Origin: Candidatus Brocadiia bacterium
GTDB lineage: Bacteria > Planctomycetota > MHYJ01 > WSZJ01
Length of the DNA: 7,749 nucleotides
Direction: 5' to 3'
NCBI GenBank assembly: GCA_013360825.1
Contig: JABWAY010000249.1
Location: 1-7,749, forward strand
This document shows positions 1-7,749 of the stretch, piece after piece. Numbering within the stretch: position 1 is the stretch's first letter; each line of letters begins with the position of its first letter. The notes beneath the pieces are model-generated. The model made no database searches. It saw only the letters and a list, made by a program, of their open reading frames with translations, and was not told the DNA's origin. The position numbers were made by a program, and so were the translations under genes.

Positions 1-2269
<2,269 letters not shown>

Positions 2270-2341
2270 GGCGGATCTGCCGTCGAGAGGAGGAGGAGAG
2301 CCTACCGCCGCCGGAGAGCGGGGCGCAATCGGAAAGTGGCG

Positions 2342-2347
2342 TATACT
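2342..2347 (+). promoter_or_regulatory. candidate -10 box (TATACT) for the lipoprotein gene
   Basis: TATACT matches five of six positions of the sigma-70 TATAAT box and lies 33 nt before the ATG at 2381, a reasonable leader length. No convincing -35 hexamer is found about 17 nt upstream, so this is a weak prediction. Confidence 0.3.
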
Positions 2348-2369
2348 GGCGGGGGGAGATTTCGAATTC

Positions 2370-2374
2370 GGAGG
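2370..2374 (+). promoter_or_regulatory. ribosome binding site of the lipoprotein gene
   Basis: GGAGG lies 6 nt upstream of the ATG at 2381. It decides between this start and a second in-frame ATG at 2393 (Met5), which would leave a shorter signal peptide. Confidence 0.75.
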
Positions 2375-2380
2375 CAACCG

Positions 2381-3112
2381 ATGGCGGGACGGATGGCGGC
2401 GGCAGCACTGATGGCGCTCCTGGTTTCGGGTTGCGGGGATCCCCCTCCCCGGCAGCGCGACGCGCGGGACGAGGACGAGGACTGGGCCCGCGCGGCGCGG
2501 GACGGCTCGACCGGGGAGGGTCTGAACGTCCGGGTGGACGTCGAGTGTTTCGAGATCGACGAACGCGACGCCGAGGGGTGGTCGTTTTTCTGGGCGGCTT
2601 CGATTCCGATCGGCAGCGCGCGGCTCTCCGTCAACGGGCTGCGCTCCGCGACCGGGGGCCCGGCGTTCTTCGCGCGGCTGGATGCCTGGCGCCGGCGTTC
2701 GACGGTCCGCCGGCAGACGCGGCCGTTCGTGGTGACCTCCGACGGGCATCCCGGCATGATCGAAATCCTCGAGTTCAGGGCCGAGCCGGTGACCCTTATC
2801 TTTCTGGACGGCGGGCAGGTGGTGGACACCTATCGGTGGACGCACGCGGGGGCGACGCTCGAGGTGACGCCGCAGCGGCTCGGGGACGGCGCGATCCGGC
2901 TTGCGCTGCATCCGGTCGTGTCGCACCGGGAAGGCGCGGGCCGGACGTCGTTCAAGCAGCTGGAGACGGTGGTGACGGTGAAGGAGGACGAAGCGGTCGT
3001 GATCGGGGGGACGAGCGACCGGGAGGACACATTCGGATCGACGTTTTTCAGTCGAACCGAAGGGCATCGGCGGTACCGGCTGGTCTTCATCGTGAAGGCC
3101 CGGAGCTGGTAG
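2381..3112 (+). CDS. lipoprotein with a stand-alone secretin-like (PF00263-type) core domain
   Basis: The 243-residue product begins with a lipoprotein signal: a basic start (MAGRM), a hydrophobic stretch and the lipobox VSGC with Cys18 as the lipidated residue. Gly at +2 would send it to the outer membrane under the E. coli Lol rule. After an acidic linker (about 19-45), residues about 48-243 follow the order of motifs of a secretin beta domain: VRVDVECFEID (50-60), RPFVVTSDGHPGMIEI (114-129), LEVTPQRLGDGAIRLALHPVVS (160-181), a strand with VVTVKEDEAVVIGG (197-210) and a final LVFIVKA (234-240), where secretins typically read like LVFVTPRI. The usual N0/N1/N2 periplasmic domains are missing; typical secretins exceed 400 residues. 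It lies upstream of a pseudopilin-like gene, which fits a secretion/pilus role, but whether it forms a channel is unknown. The secretin assignment rests on recalled motif patterns. Confidence 0.75.
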   Translation: MAGRMAAAALMALLVSGCGDPPPRQRDARDEDEDWARAARDGSTGEGLNVRVDVECFEIDERDAEGWSFFWAASIPIGSARLSVNGLRSATGGPAFFARLDAWRRRSTVRRQTRPFVVTSDGHPGMIEILEFRAEPVTLIFLDGGQVVDTYRWTHAGATLEVTPQRLGDGAIRLALHPVVSHREGAGRTSFKQLETVVTVKEDEAVVIGGTSDREDTFGSTFFSRTEGHRRYRLVFIVKARSW

Positions 3113-3227
3113 TGTTTGGCGTTTGTTCGAACATTAAGAAACGTTACCATGCGGTATCGTTGACCATTTCAGGTAACATTCAATTCGAAACGACCGTCGA
3201 TGGCCTTATTGATGGGTTGTAAGTCGT

Positions 3228-3233
3228 TATAAT
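3228..3233 (+). promoter_or_regulatory. candidate -10 box (TATAAT)
   Basis: This is a perfect TATAAT in the A+T-rich spacer, about 105 nt before the start at 3339. The sequence at a 16-18 nt distance upstream is a poor -35 match, and TTGATG at 3209-3214 sits only 13 nt away, which is too close for a standard promoter. It competes with the candidate at 3238-3266. Confidence 0.35.
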
Positions 3234-3237
3234 GCAA

Positions 3238-3266
3238 TTGTTTATGTAATTATGATTTTCCATAAT
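3238..3266 (+). promoter_or_regulatory. candidate sigma-70-type promoter (TTGTTT, 17 nt, CATAAT)
   Basis: TTGTTT (3238-3243) and CATAAT (3261-3266) are separated by exactly 17 nt. The -10 matches five of six positions; the -35 matches only TTG. Transcription would begin near 3273, placing the hairpin at 3272-3290 at the very 5' end of the mRNA. A short inverted repeat ATTATG/CATAAT (3249-3254, 3261-3266) overlaps the -10 box. Confidence 0.4.
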
Positions 3267-3271
3267 GCGTC

Positions 3272-3290
3272 CAAGTCGGCACCCGACTTG
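3272..3290 (+). repeat. perfect 8-bp inverted repeat (hairpin) in the leader of the secreted-protein gene
   Basis: CAAGTCGG, loop CAC, CCGACTTG form a perfect 8-bp stem with a 3-nt loop, ending 48 nt before the ATG at 3339. No T-run follows, so it is not a standard intrinsic terminator. It may be an mRNA-stabilising 5' hairpin or an operator-like dyad. The structure is seen directly; the role is inferred. Confidence 0.6.
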
Positions 3291-3327
3291 CAACTTCACA
3301 CCCAGCCCCATTCTCTATCTACGCCCC

Positions 3328-3334
3328 AGGAGGG
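3328..3334 (+). promoter_or_regulatory. ribosome binding site of the secreted-protein gene
   Basis: AGGAGGG ends 4 nt before the ATG at 3339. It favours this start over an in-frame ATG at 3252, which lacks such a site and would place 29 non-signal-like residues ahead of a good signal peptide. Confidence 0.85.
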
Positions 3335-3338
3335 ACTC

Positions 3339-4454
3339 ATGAAACGCCTGATGTCGCTCGTCGCCGGTGCCCTGGCACTCCTCGTCGCCACCCCCGCCGA
3401 AGCCCACGTCGGATACAAGATCCAGATGACGGGGCTCTATAAGGAAACCAAGAAGGGCGGCACCACCTTCCGCAACGTCTTCGTCACCGGACACGCGCAC
3501 TACGTCGACGGCGTCGTCCTCGAGGTCGGGGTGCGCCCGGAGAAGTCAGCCGGATACCTGATCTGGACAAAGGCCCCGGTCCGCAAGGAGGAATTCGCGG
3601 CGGAACTCGGCCCCTGGCGGGAGACCTTCCCCGCCGGCACCTATGTCGTCGAGGCCTGGTTCGATCTGGACAAGCAGCCCGAAGCCGTCAAGTCGCTGCT
3701 GGCCGAGGAGGAGGAATTCTCCAAGTGCCTGAAAGACGATCCGACGTACCAGGAGAAGTACAAGCGCGAGAACCCCGAGCGCTACGAGAAGCTGATGCGG
3801 CTGATCGCCGCGACGGGCCGCTGCGCCTCCACGAAGCAGTTCGGCACCTGCCGCGTGACCATCGGGACGCCCGACGACGCCCAGCGGTCCAATGAGGAGG
3901 ACCGGGCGTTCATCCGGGACCACGCGGACCTGGGGCGGGCCCTCATGGGCGAACTGCTGAAGGAGTCCGCGCGCCACTCCGACCCGGACCGGAACGCCGG
4001 CGTCAACGCCGAGGCCTGGGCAACCTGGTCCCAGGACTGGGTGGACCAGCTGACGGCGGCCGACGGCGACGTGCAGGATCGCCTCCGCAACACCGTCTAC
4101 AACGAGCACAAGGAGACGTACTCGTCCCTCGGGAACTCCCTCATGGCGCTCGGAGACCTTCAGCGGACGATCTCCGACCTGCTGTACGGTGCGGTCCGGG
4201 AGAAGACCGCGGAGCTCGCGAAACTGAACAAGAAGCTCGACTCCGAACTGAGCCGCGACGAGCGCAGGCGCCGGGACATTCTGAAGCGGGAGATCGCCGG
4301 GTACGACATCGAAAAGGCGGATTCTTCGCGCCGGGCCGTCGAGTCCATCGCCGAGACGCTGTACGGGCACCGCGGGCTGGACCCCGCCCCGGAGCGGATG
4401 AAGGTCTTCATCGAGGAACTCAAGGCCGAGTTCGGCCTGGAATGGAAAGACTGA
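3339..4454 (+). CDS. Sec-exported protein of unknown function, beta N-terminal and helical C-terminal regions
   Basis: The family is not recognised. The 371-residue product has a clear Sec signal peptide (MKRLM, a hydrophobic stretch, then ATPAEA) with likely cleavage after Ala22, so it is probably periplasmic or outside the cell. Residues about 23-112 look beta-rich and could be an Ig- or transthyretin-like sandwich, with LGPWRETFPAGTYVVEAWFD at 90-109 resembling the last strands of such folds. Residues about 113-158 are highly charged and helical. Three cysteines (130, 162, 171) may include one disulfide. Residues about 185-371 are helical and charged, with coiled-coil-like heptads about 280-325. 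The preceding Shine-Dalgarno and signal peptide fix the start. It lies 89 nt ahead of the pseudopilin gene on the same strand and may be co-transcribed with it, suggesting an envelope role. Codon use matches its neighbours. The ORF is sure; the fold is a guess. Confidence 0.85.
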   Translation: MKRLMSLVAGALALLVATPAEAHVGYKIQMTGLYKETKKGGTTFRNVFVTGHAHYVDGVVLEVGVRPEKSAGYLIWTKAPVRKEEFAAELGPWRETFPAGTYVVEAWFDLDKQPEAVKSLLAEEEEFSKCLKDDPTYQEKYKRENPERYEKLMRLIAATGRCASTKQFGTCRVTIGTPDDAQRSNEEDRAFIRDHADLGRALMGELLKESARHSDPDRNAGVNAEAWATWSQDWVDQLTAADGDVQDRLRNTVYNEHKETYSSLGNSLMALGDLQRTISDLLYGAVREKTAELAKLNKKLDSELSRDERRRRDILKREIAGYDIEKADSSRRAVESIAETLYGHRGLDPAPERMKVFIEELKAEFGLEWKD

Positions 4455-4530
4455 TTCGCTTCTCCCCTTTAGGAGGCACCGCCGAACACACCCCGTCAGG
4501 TCGAGCCGTGAGGTCGTCACGTCTTCAAGA

Positions 4531-4538
4531 GGAAGGAG
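4531..4538 (+). promoter_or_regulatory. ribosome binding site of the pseudopilin gene
   Basis: GGAAGGAG lies 5 nt before the ATG at 4544. It supports this start over the in-frame ATG at 4442, which overlaps the previous gene and would put 34 extra residues ahead of the prepilin signal. No terminator is evident between 4455 and 4530, in keeping with one mRNA for the two genes; a small dyad CGTGA/TCACG is present at 4507-4521. Confidence 0.8.
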
Positions 4539-4543
4539 TCAGG

Positions 4544-6229
4544 ATGATCAACAAGAGGATGGAACACAACCGGGGGTTCGTGCTGCTTGTCGCCCTCGGC
4601 GTCCTCGGAGTTCTCGGACTGCTCGCCGCCACGTTCGCGACCCTGTCGCGCGTGGAGCGGGTCGTCTCGAACAGCTATGTGGACAAGGTCCGCGCGAAGA
4701 TGCTGGCCCAGTCGGGCATCGAACGGGCGATCGCGTCCATCCGGGGCCGGGCCATGGTTCAGTCGTGGGACGACCAGCGCAACGACTGGTACTACCGCGA
4801 AATGCTCAACGCGGAGGGCGGAACGACGATCGTGTATCCCGCCGCCGTGAAGTCCGATATCTGGAAGTACACCCCCACGAGGGGATACGGCATGCCGCCG
4901 CGCTCGCTGGAACTTGCGTTCGAGGACGGCATGACGGGCGGAGTGAACGGCATCTCGTTCCCCCAGCCCCAGTCCCCGACGGTCAATGAGGCCTTCTCCG
5001 GAGAGTTCCCCGGTACCTACATGGCCCGCGGCGACGTCTACGCCCTGAAGGTTCTCGACTGTGCATCCATGATCAACGTCAACGACGGCGGCGAGCAGGC
5101 CAAGCGCATGCTCAACAATCTCGGGGACATCCTGAAAAACGTCGACGGCACCGCGTTCAACAGCGGCGGCTTCAAGCTCGGCGACAAGATCCAGGCAAGG
5201 GCAATCGCGAGAGGAAAGGCATTCAATAATAAATCTGAAATCCTCGATGAAGTTTTCATCTCGGATCCCCTCTTTGCGGGGAATCCGACAGAGGCGAAAA
5301 AGCGCTTCGATGCGGTGAAGAACTTCGTCACTTGCCACGGCTGGATCGACGGGACGACCACGCGGTTTGTGAACACCTGGACGGGAGCGACCGACTACGT
5401 CGGCGGCTCCTATGCATCGGCCACCGCAAGCCTGGACTCGGGGGACGGGCGGACGCTGGCGTCGCTCCCCGCTACGGACGAACCTGTGGAGACCGGCGCG
5501 GCGGCGAAGCCCCTGACGGAGCCCGACGGGCCTTCGGCGTTTGCGTCCAGCCCTCTCTACTCGATGTCGGCCAGCATTCCCGGCGCGTACGCCTCCCTGC
5601 CGGCAACCGGACTCCTCGCGGCGCCTCCGGCGACCCCGATTACGGATGTCAGCACCGGCGGCGGATTCAAGCAGTACATCCTCAGCCAGGGGGCGGACAA
5701 CAAGACCGGCAAGTTCGGCGGAACGTACTACAAGATCGAACCGCGCTGCCCGATCAACGTCAACACGGCCAGCCGGGAAGTTCTTGTGGCGCAGATGATG
5801 GATCTCGAGGCCAGCTTCTGGGACTACACGGTCGTGAGCGAGTCGGCCGCGAAGAAGGAGTACGACTCGAGGCTCGGGCTCATCACCTCCAAGCTGACCA
5901 AGGCGGAGGCGGAAGCCGCCGCGGACTTCCTGATCGGCGGCCGTTTCACCCACGGGACCCCCGCGGGATCGTGGTCCTACAACGACTGGATGCACTTCGA
6001 GGACGAGGTGATCAACAAGATCCCCGGCCTGACGCGCTTCCAGCTCGGCCTGCTCAAGGCGAACGGCAATTCGAACCGGACGACATCGTCCGTCTCGACA
6101 AGTCCGACATCAAGGTTCCCTCCACGGAGTGGACGTTCAGCTCCAACGGGTTCTTTGAGATCGAGTCGATCGGCCGGGTCTACAACGGGACGCAGATCGT
6201 CTCCGAGGAGAAGATCGAGACGGTCGTGA
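4544..6229 (+). CDS. GspK/PilX-like pseudopilin, 5' part up to a frameshift
   Basis: The N-terminus is a class III prepilin signal: a short basic leader ending in NRG (cleavage expected after Gly11), then FVLLVALGVLGVLGLLAATF and an amphipathic helix SRVERVVSNSYVDKVRAKMLAQSGIE. Val at +5 instead of Glu is the pattern known for GspK, the tip minor pseudopilin of type II secretion. Two GspK-type helical regions are marked by INVND at 177-181 and PINVNTASREVL starting near 403. A helix-hairpin-like IPGLTRFQLGLLKAN follows at about 491-505. Coding quality ends near residue 509: the last 52 residues are Ser/Arg-rich and contain none of the expected sequence, which continues in another frame (see 6070-7749). 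The stop at 6229 is therefore not the natural end. Classical GspK is about 320 residues, so this is already oversized. A codon patch near 5220-5280 is richer in A/T than the rest. GspK-like is well supported; PilX-like is an alternative name. Confidence 0.85.
   Translation: MINKRMEHNRGFVLLVALGVLGVLGLLAATFATLSRVERVVSNSYVDKVRAKMLAQSGIERAIASIRGRAMVQSWDDQRNDWYYREMLNAEGGTTIVYPAAVKSDIWKYTPTRGYGMPPRSLELAFEDGMTGGVNGISFPQPQSPTVNEAFSGEFPGTYMARGDVYALKVLDCASMINVNDGGEQAKRMLNNLGDILKNVDGTAFNSGGFKLGDKIQARAIARGKAFNNKSEILDEVFISDPLFAGNPTEAKKRFDAVKNFVTCHGWIDGTTTRFVNTWTGATDYVGGSYASATASLDSGDGRTLASLPATDEPVETGAAAKPLTEPDGPSAFASSPLYSMSASIPGAYASLPATGLLAAPPATPITDVSTGGGFKQYILSQGADNKTGKFGGTYYKIEPRCPINVNTASREVLVAQMMDLEASFWDYTVVSESAAKKEYDSRLGLITSKLTKAEAEAAADFLIGGRFTHGTPAGSWSYNDWMHFEDEVINKIPGLTRFQLGLLKANGNSNRTTSSVSTSPTSRFPPRSGRSAPTGSLRSSRSAGSTTGRRSSPRRRSRRS
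6065..6092 (+). other. frameshift point with adjacent inverted repeat
   Basis: Before about 6070 the coding frame starts codons at positions such as 4544; after it the coherent frame is shifted by -1. Joining LLKANG to FEPDDIVRLDKSD needs one base added between about 6065 and 6073. Immediately downstream, CGGACGA (6077-6083) and TCGTCCG (6086-6092) form a perfect dyad, probably a 6-bp stem with an ACAT loop. No canonical X-XXY-YYZ slippery heptamer is present. A lost base (sequencing error or mutation) is the simplest reading. Confidence 0.8.
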
Positions 6230-7749
6230 AGGTGTGGGACCAGGTCCGCTACTCGACGCAGGAACAGCTCGAGAAGGACCGTTCCTTCAGCCCCGATTCT
6301 TCGGACGAGGGCGACCTTCTGGCCGGCGGGTATCCGCCGATCGTCTCGATGCCCGAGTATGTCTACAACCCGGCGACCAACCCGGTTCACTATCGCAGCC
6401 AGACGGGCGATGTGAGCTGGTGCGCCGACTACGAGGGGTACCTGATCCTGAACGGGCCCGCGAAGGTCCAGGCGGGAATCTCCCCCGGGCCCGCGGCGCC
6501 CGGGTCGAGTTCGGGGGTTGCGTCGGCGGCGTGCTGGGGCCCCAACACGACCAAGTACAAAGGAAGCCCGGTCCCGACCGGATCGCCGACCAAGTGCGGT
6601 GTCTCGTTCGTGGCCGGCTTCAACAATGCCAATGTTTACGTCAACCAGAGCCACCGGAAGGTGTGGCACGACGCTCCGTATTCTTTCTCCGGAACGGGCG
6701 GCGGAGCAAGGCACCCGGAGTACGACTACAGCTCTCCCCACTGTTTTGCGGACGGGGCGAGCATGTCCGCGCAGAGGCTCCATTCCGTCTCACCGGATAC
6801 GGGGTATCACAGCGCCTCGAGCGCCGGGGTTCTGAAGCCGTACCAGATCGAGCCGACGGCGGCAGCCAGCGGCTGGTCCTGGGGCGGCGCGGCGGGCGGG
6901 ACGGGCGCGAATTTCTGGGACAACGGGACCGACCTCCAGAACTTCGGCATCTACATCAACTGGCTCCGCAGGAACCGGTTCCACACGTACTGGGCTGACG
7001 AAGTCCCGTCGCCGGACTGCACCATCGAGATGACCGTGAAGCCGGAAATCGACCTCTGGACCTGGTCGACCAACAGCAAGATGCACACGTCGTCGTCGAT
7101 GTGGGGTGGCGGGTACAAGATCTGGCCGTGCAAGCGCCAGTTCCTGTACGACTGGGGAGTCGGTGGCACCAAGGGGATGAACTACACCATCCGCTGCTAC
7201 GTGGAGCTGTTCCGCGTCTACCTGGAGCTCTACCACCACACGACCAACCAGTTCTACGTCATGTACGCCGACCACACCTGGAAACCCCACACCTGGCACC
7301 ACGTGGAGACCAGCTGGATCGGCTCCTACAATGTCGTGCTGGCTGACGGGACCGTCGTCGTCGTGCCGCCGAACGCCATGCTCTTCGTCGACGGCCAGTC
7401 GGCCGGCAGCGGAGGATCCGACGACCACATCCTGGCTTCGAAGTTCGGAGCCGGGACCCGTGACGTCAGCCAGGTCCTCCTCGGGACCTACGCCGCGCAG
7501 GCGATGAGGCTGGAGTTCAACGTCGCACCGACCTGGCCGAATAACGACTACGGCACCGGGCCTCGGTTCGACGTCGGCAGCACCCTCGCCAACGACGGCA
7601 TCTTCGGGATGAGCTCTCCCCGGTGGATCGGCATCATCGACAACATCGTGATGCACCACTGGAGAAGCCACACCGCGACCTTCACGCCGCGCAACCGGTA
7701 CCACTCGTCGACGTACTACGATGGATCGTCGTTTACGAGCGGGAAGGGC
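6070..7749 (+). CDS. continuation of the pseudopilin with C-terminal LamG/ConA-like region (3' end beyond window)
   Basis: This frame has 560 codons with no stop and runs off the right edge. It opens with FEPDDIVRLDKSD and WTFSSNGFFEIESIGRVYNG, the beta-strand ending usual in GspK/PilX-type minor pilins, directly continuing the upstream frame, so both parts are most likely one gene of more than 1,060 residues. A Gly/Ala/Pro/Ser linker lies near 6475-6535. From about 7015 to 7665 the sequence looks like a LamG/concanavalin-A-type sandwich: CTIEMTVKPEIDLWTW at the start, TWHHVETSW (7291-7317), LFVDGQ (7381-7398), VLLGTYA (7477-7497) and IIDNIVMHHW (7633-7662). Such domains bind carbohydrate or protein surfaces. 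If translated alone, a GTG at 6226 overlaps the upstream stop as GTGA, but it lacks a well-placed Shine-Dalgarno and would start past the homologous segment. The LamG call rests on motif order and is moderate. Confidence 0.75.

Larger units (their letters stand above)
2270..2380. other. divergent intergenic region
   Basis: This 111-nt space separates the start of the minus-strand GH57 gene from the start of the plus-strand lipoprotein gene and must hold the promoters of both, if each is transcribed from here. The GH57 side carries a polypyrimidine stretch (minus strand) and lacks a recognisable Shine-Dalgarno. The lipoprotein side has a TATACT box and a clear ribosome binding site. A GTATAC palindrome at 2341-2346 could serve either direction. 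Confidence 0.6.
3113..3338 (+). other. A+T-rich intergenic regulatory region
   Basis: This 226-nt spacer lacks a supported gene. By hand count 3121-3270 contains about 37% G+C, far below the flanking genes. It holds a 10-bp palindrome TGTTCGAACA (3124-3133), an inverted repeat GTTACC/GGTAAC (3143-3148 and 3172-3177, 23 nt apart), a perfect TATAAT, a second promoter candidate, and a strong 8-bp hairpin close to the next gene. No terminator with a T-run is visible after the stop at 3112. No known riboswitch was recognised. Confidence 0.7.

Noticed and set aside
2270..3067. Upstream extension of the GH57 minus-strand frame to 3067
   Set aside because: The extension is Arg/Pro-rich, has no GH57 similarity and runs antisense through the lipoprotein gene, which has its own ribosome binding site and lipobox. 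MHQGSV at 2269 matches the family N-terminus.
3272..3290. Hairpin read as an intrinsic terminator for the lipoprotein gene
   Set aside because: It lies 160 nt past the stop, close to the next gene, and is followed by a C/A-rich sequence instead of a T-run.
4442..4543. Earlier in-frame ATG for the pseudopilin at 4442
   Set aside because: It would overlap the previous gene and put 34 residues ahead of the prepilin leader; the ATG at 4544 has GGAAGGAG at the right distance.
6064..6076. Minus-strand GGTTCGAAT resembling a tRNA T-loop
   Set aside because: No matching T-stem, anticodon arm or acceptor stem surrounds it; it lies inside coding sequence.
6484..6504. GC-only inverted repeat CCCGGGC/GCCCGGG
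   Set aside because: It encodes a Gly/Pro/Ala linker; such dyads arise easily from G+C-rich codons and there is no sign of a regulatory role within the gene.
6234..6998. Plus-strand 254-residue frame inside the pseudopilin continuation
   Set aside because: It is Gly/Arg-rich and has no motifs, while the overlapping frame carries coherent pilin and LamG-like sequence.

Overview
The window is high in G+C (strongly G/C at third codon positions) and reads as chromosome from a diderm bacterium. It encodes a lipobox lipoprotein with a secretin-type domain, a Sec-exported periplasmic protein and a GspK-type pseudopilin, all of which imply an outer membrane. The very long pseudopilin-like protein and the pairing of a GH57 branching enzyme with RimK would fit Planctomycetota or another environmental lineage, perhaps a metagenome contig. 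No marker gene fixes the lineage, so that is only a guess.

Layout. Positions 1-2269 hold two minus-strand genes in one transcription unit: a GH57 alpha-glucan branching enzyme (2269 to 674), then a RimK-type ATP-grasp ligase (677 down to the left edge, 3' end missing) whose ATG overlaps the GH57 stop as ATGA. A 111-nt divergent intergenic region (2270-2380) separates them from plus-strand genes. The first of those (2381-3112) is a small lipoprotein made almost entirely of a secretin-like core domain. A 226-nt spacer, much more A+T-rich than its surroundings, follows with candidate promoters and a perfect 8-bp hairpin. Next come a secreted protein of unknown function (3339-4454) and then a GspK/PilX-like pseudopilin (from 4544).

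The pseudopilin gene is the most interesting object. Its first frame is coding-like to about 6070 and then degenerates into a Ser/Arg-rich tail that stops at 6229. Another frame, shifted by -1, continues the same protein without a stop to the right edge (6070-7749, at least 560 codons). Read through, it would be a protein of more than 1,060 residues: prepilin signal, two GspK INVN motif regions, the usual beta-strand ending of minor pilins, and a LamG/concanavalin-A-like region near the right edge. The frame change sits next to a tight inverted repeat, so it could be a sequencing deletion, a real mutation or, less likely, programmed frameshifting.

How the genes may work together. The plus-strand genes look like envelope components related to type II secretion or type IV pili (a secretin-like lipoprotein, a periplasmic protein, and a pseudopilin with an adhesin-like domain). 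No ATPase, platform protein or prepilin peptidase is present, so a complete system cannot be claimed. The minus-strand pair combines glycogen-type glucan branching with a glutamate-ligase-type ATP-grasp enzyme. Their link is translational coupling rather than a known shared pathway.
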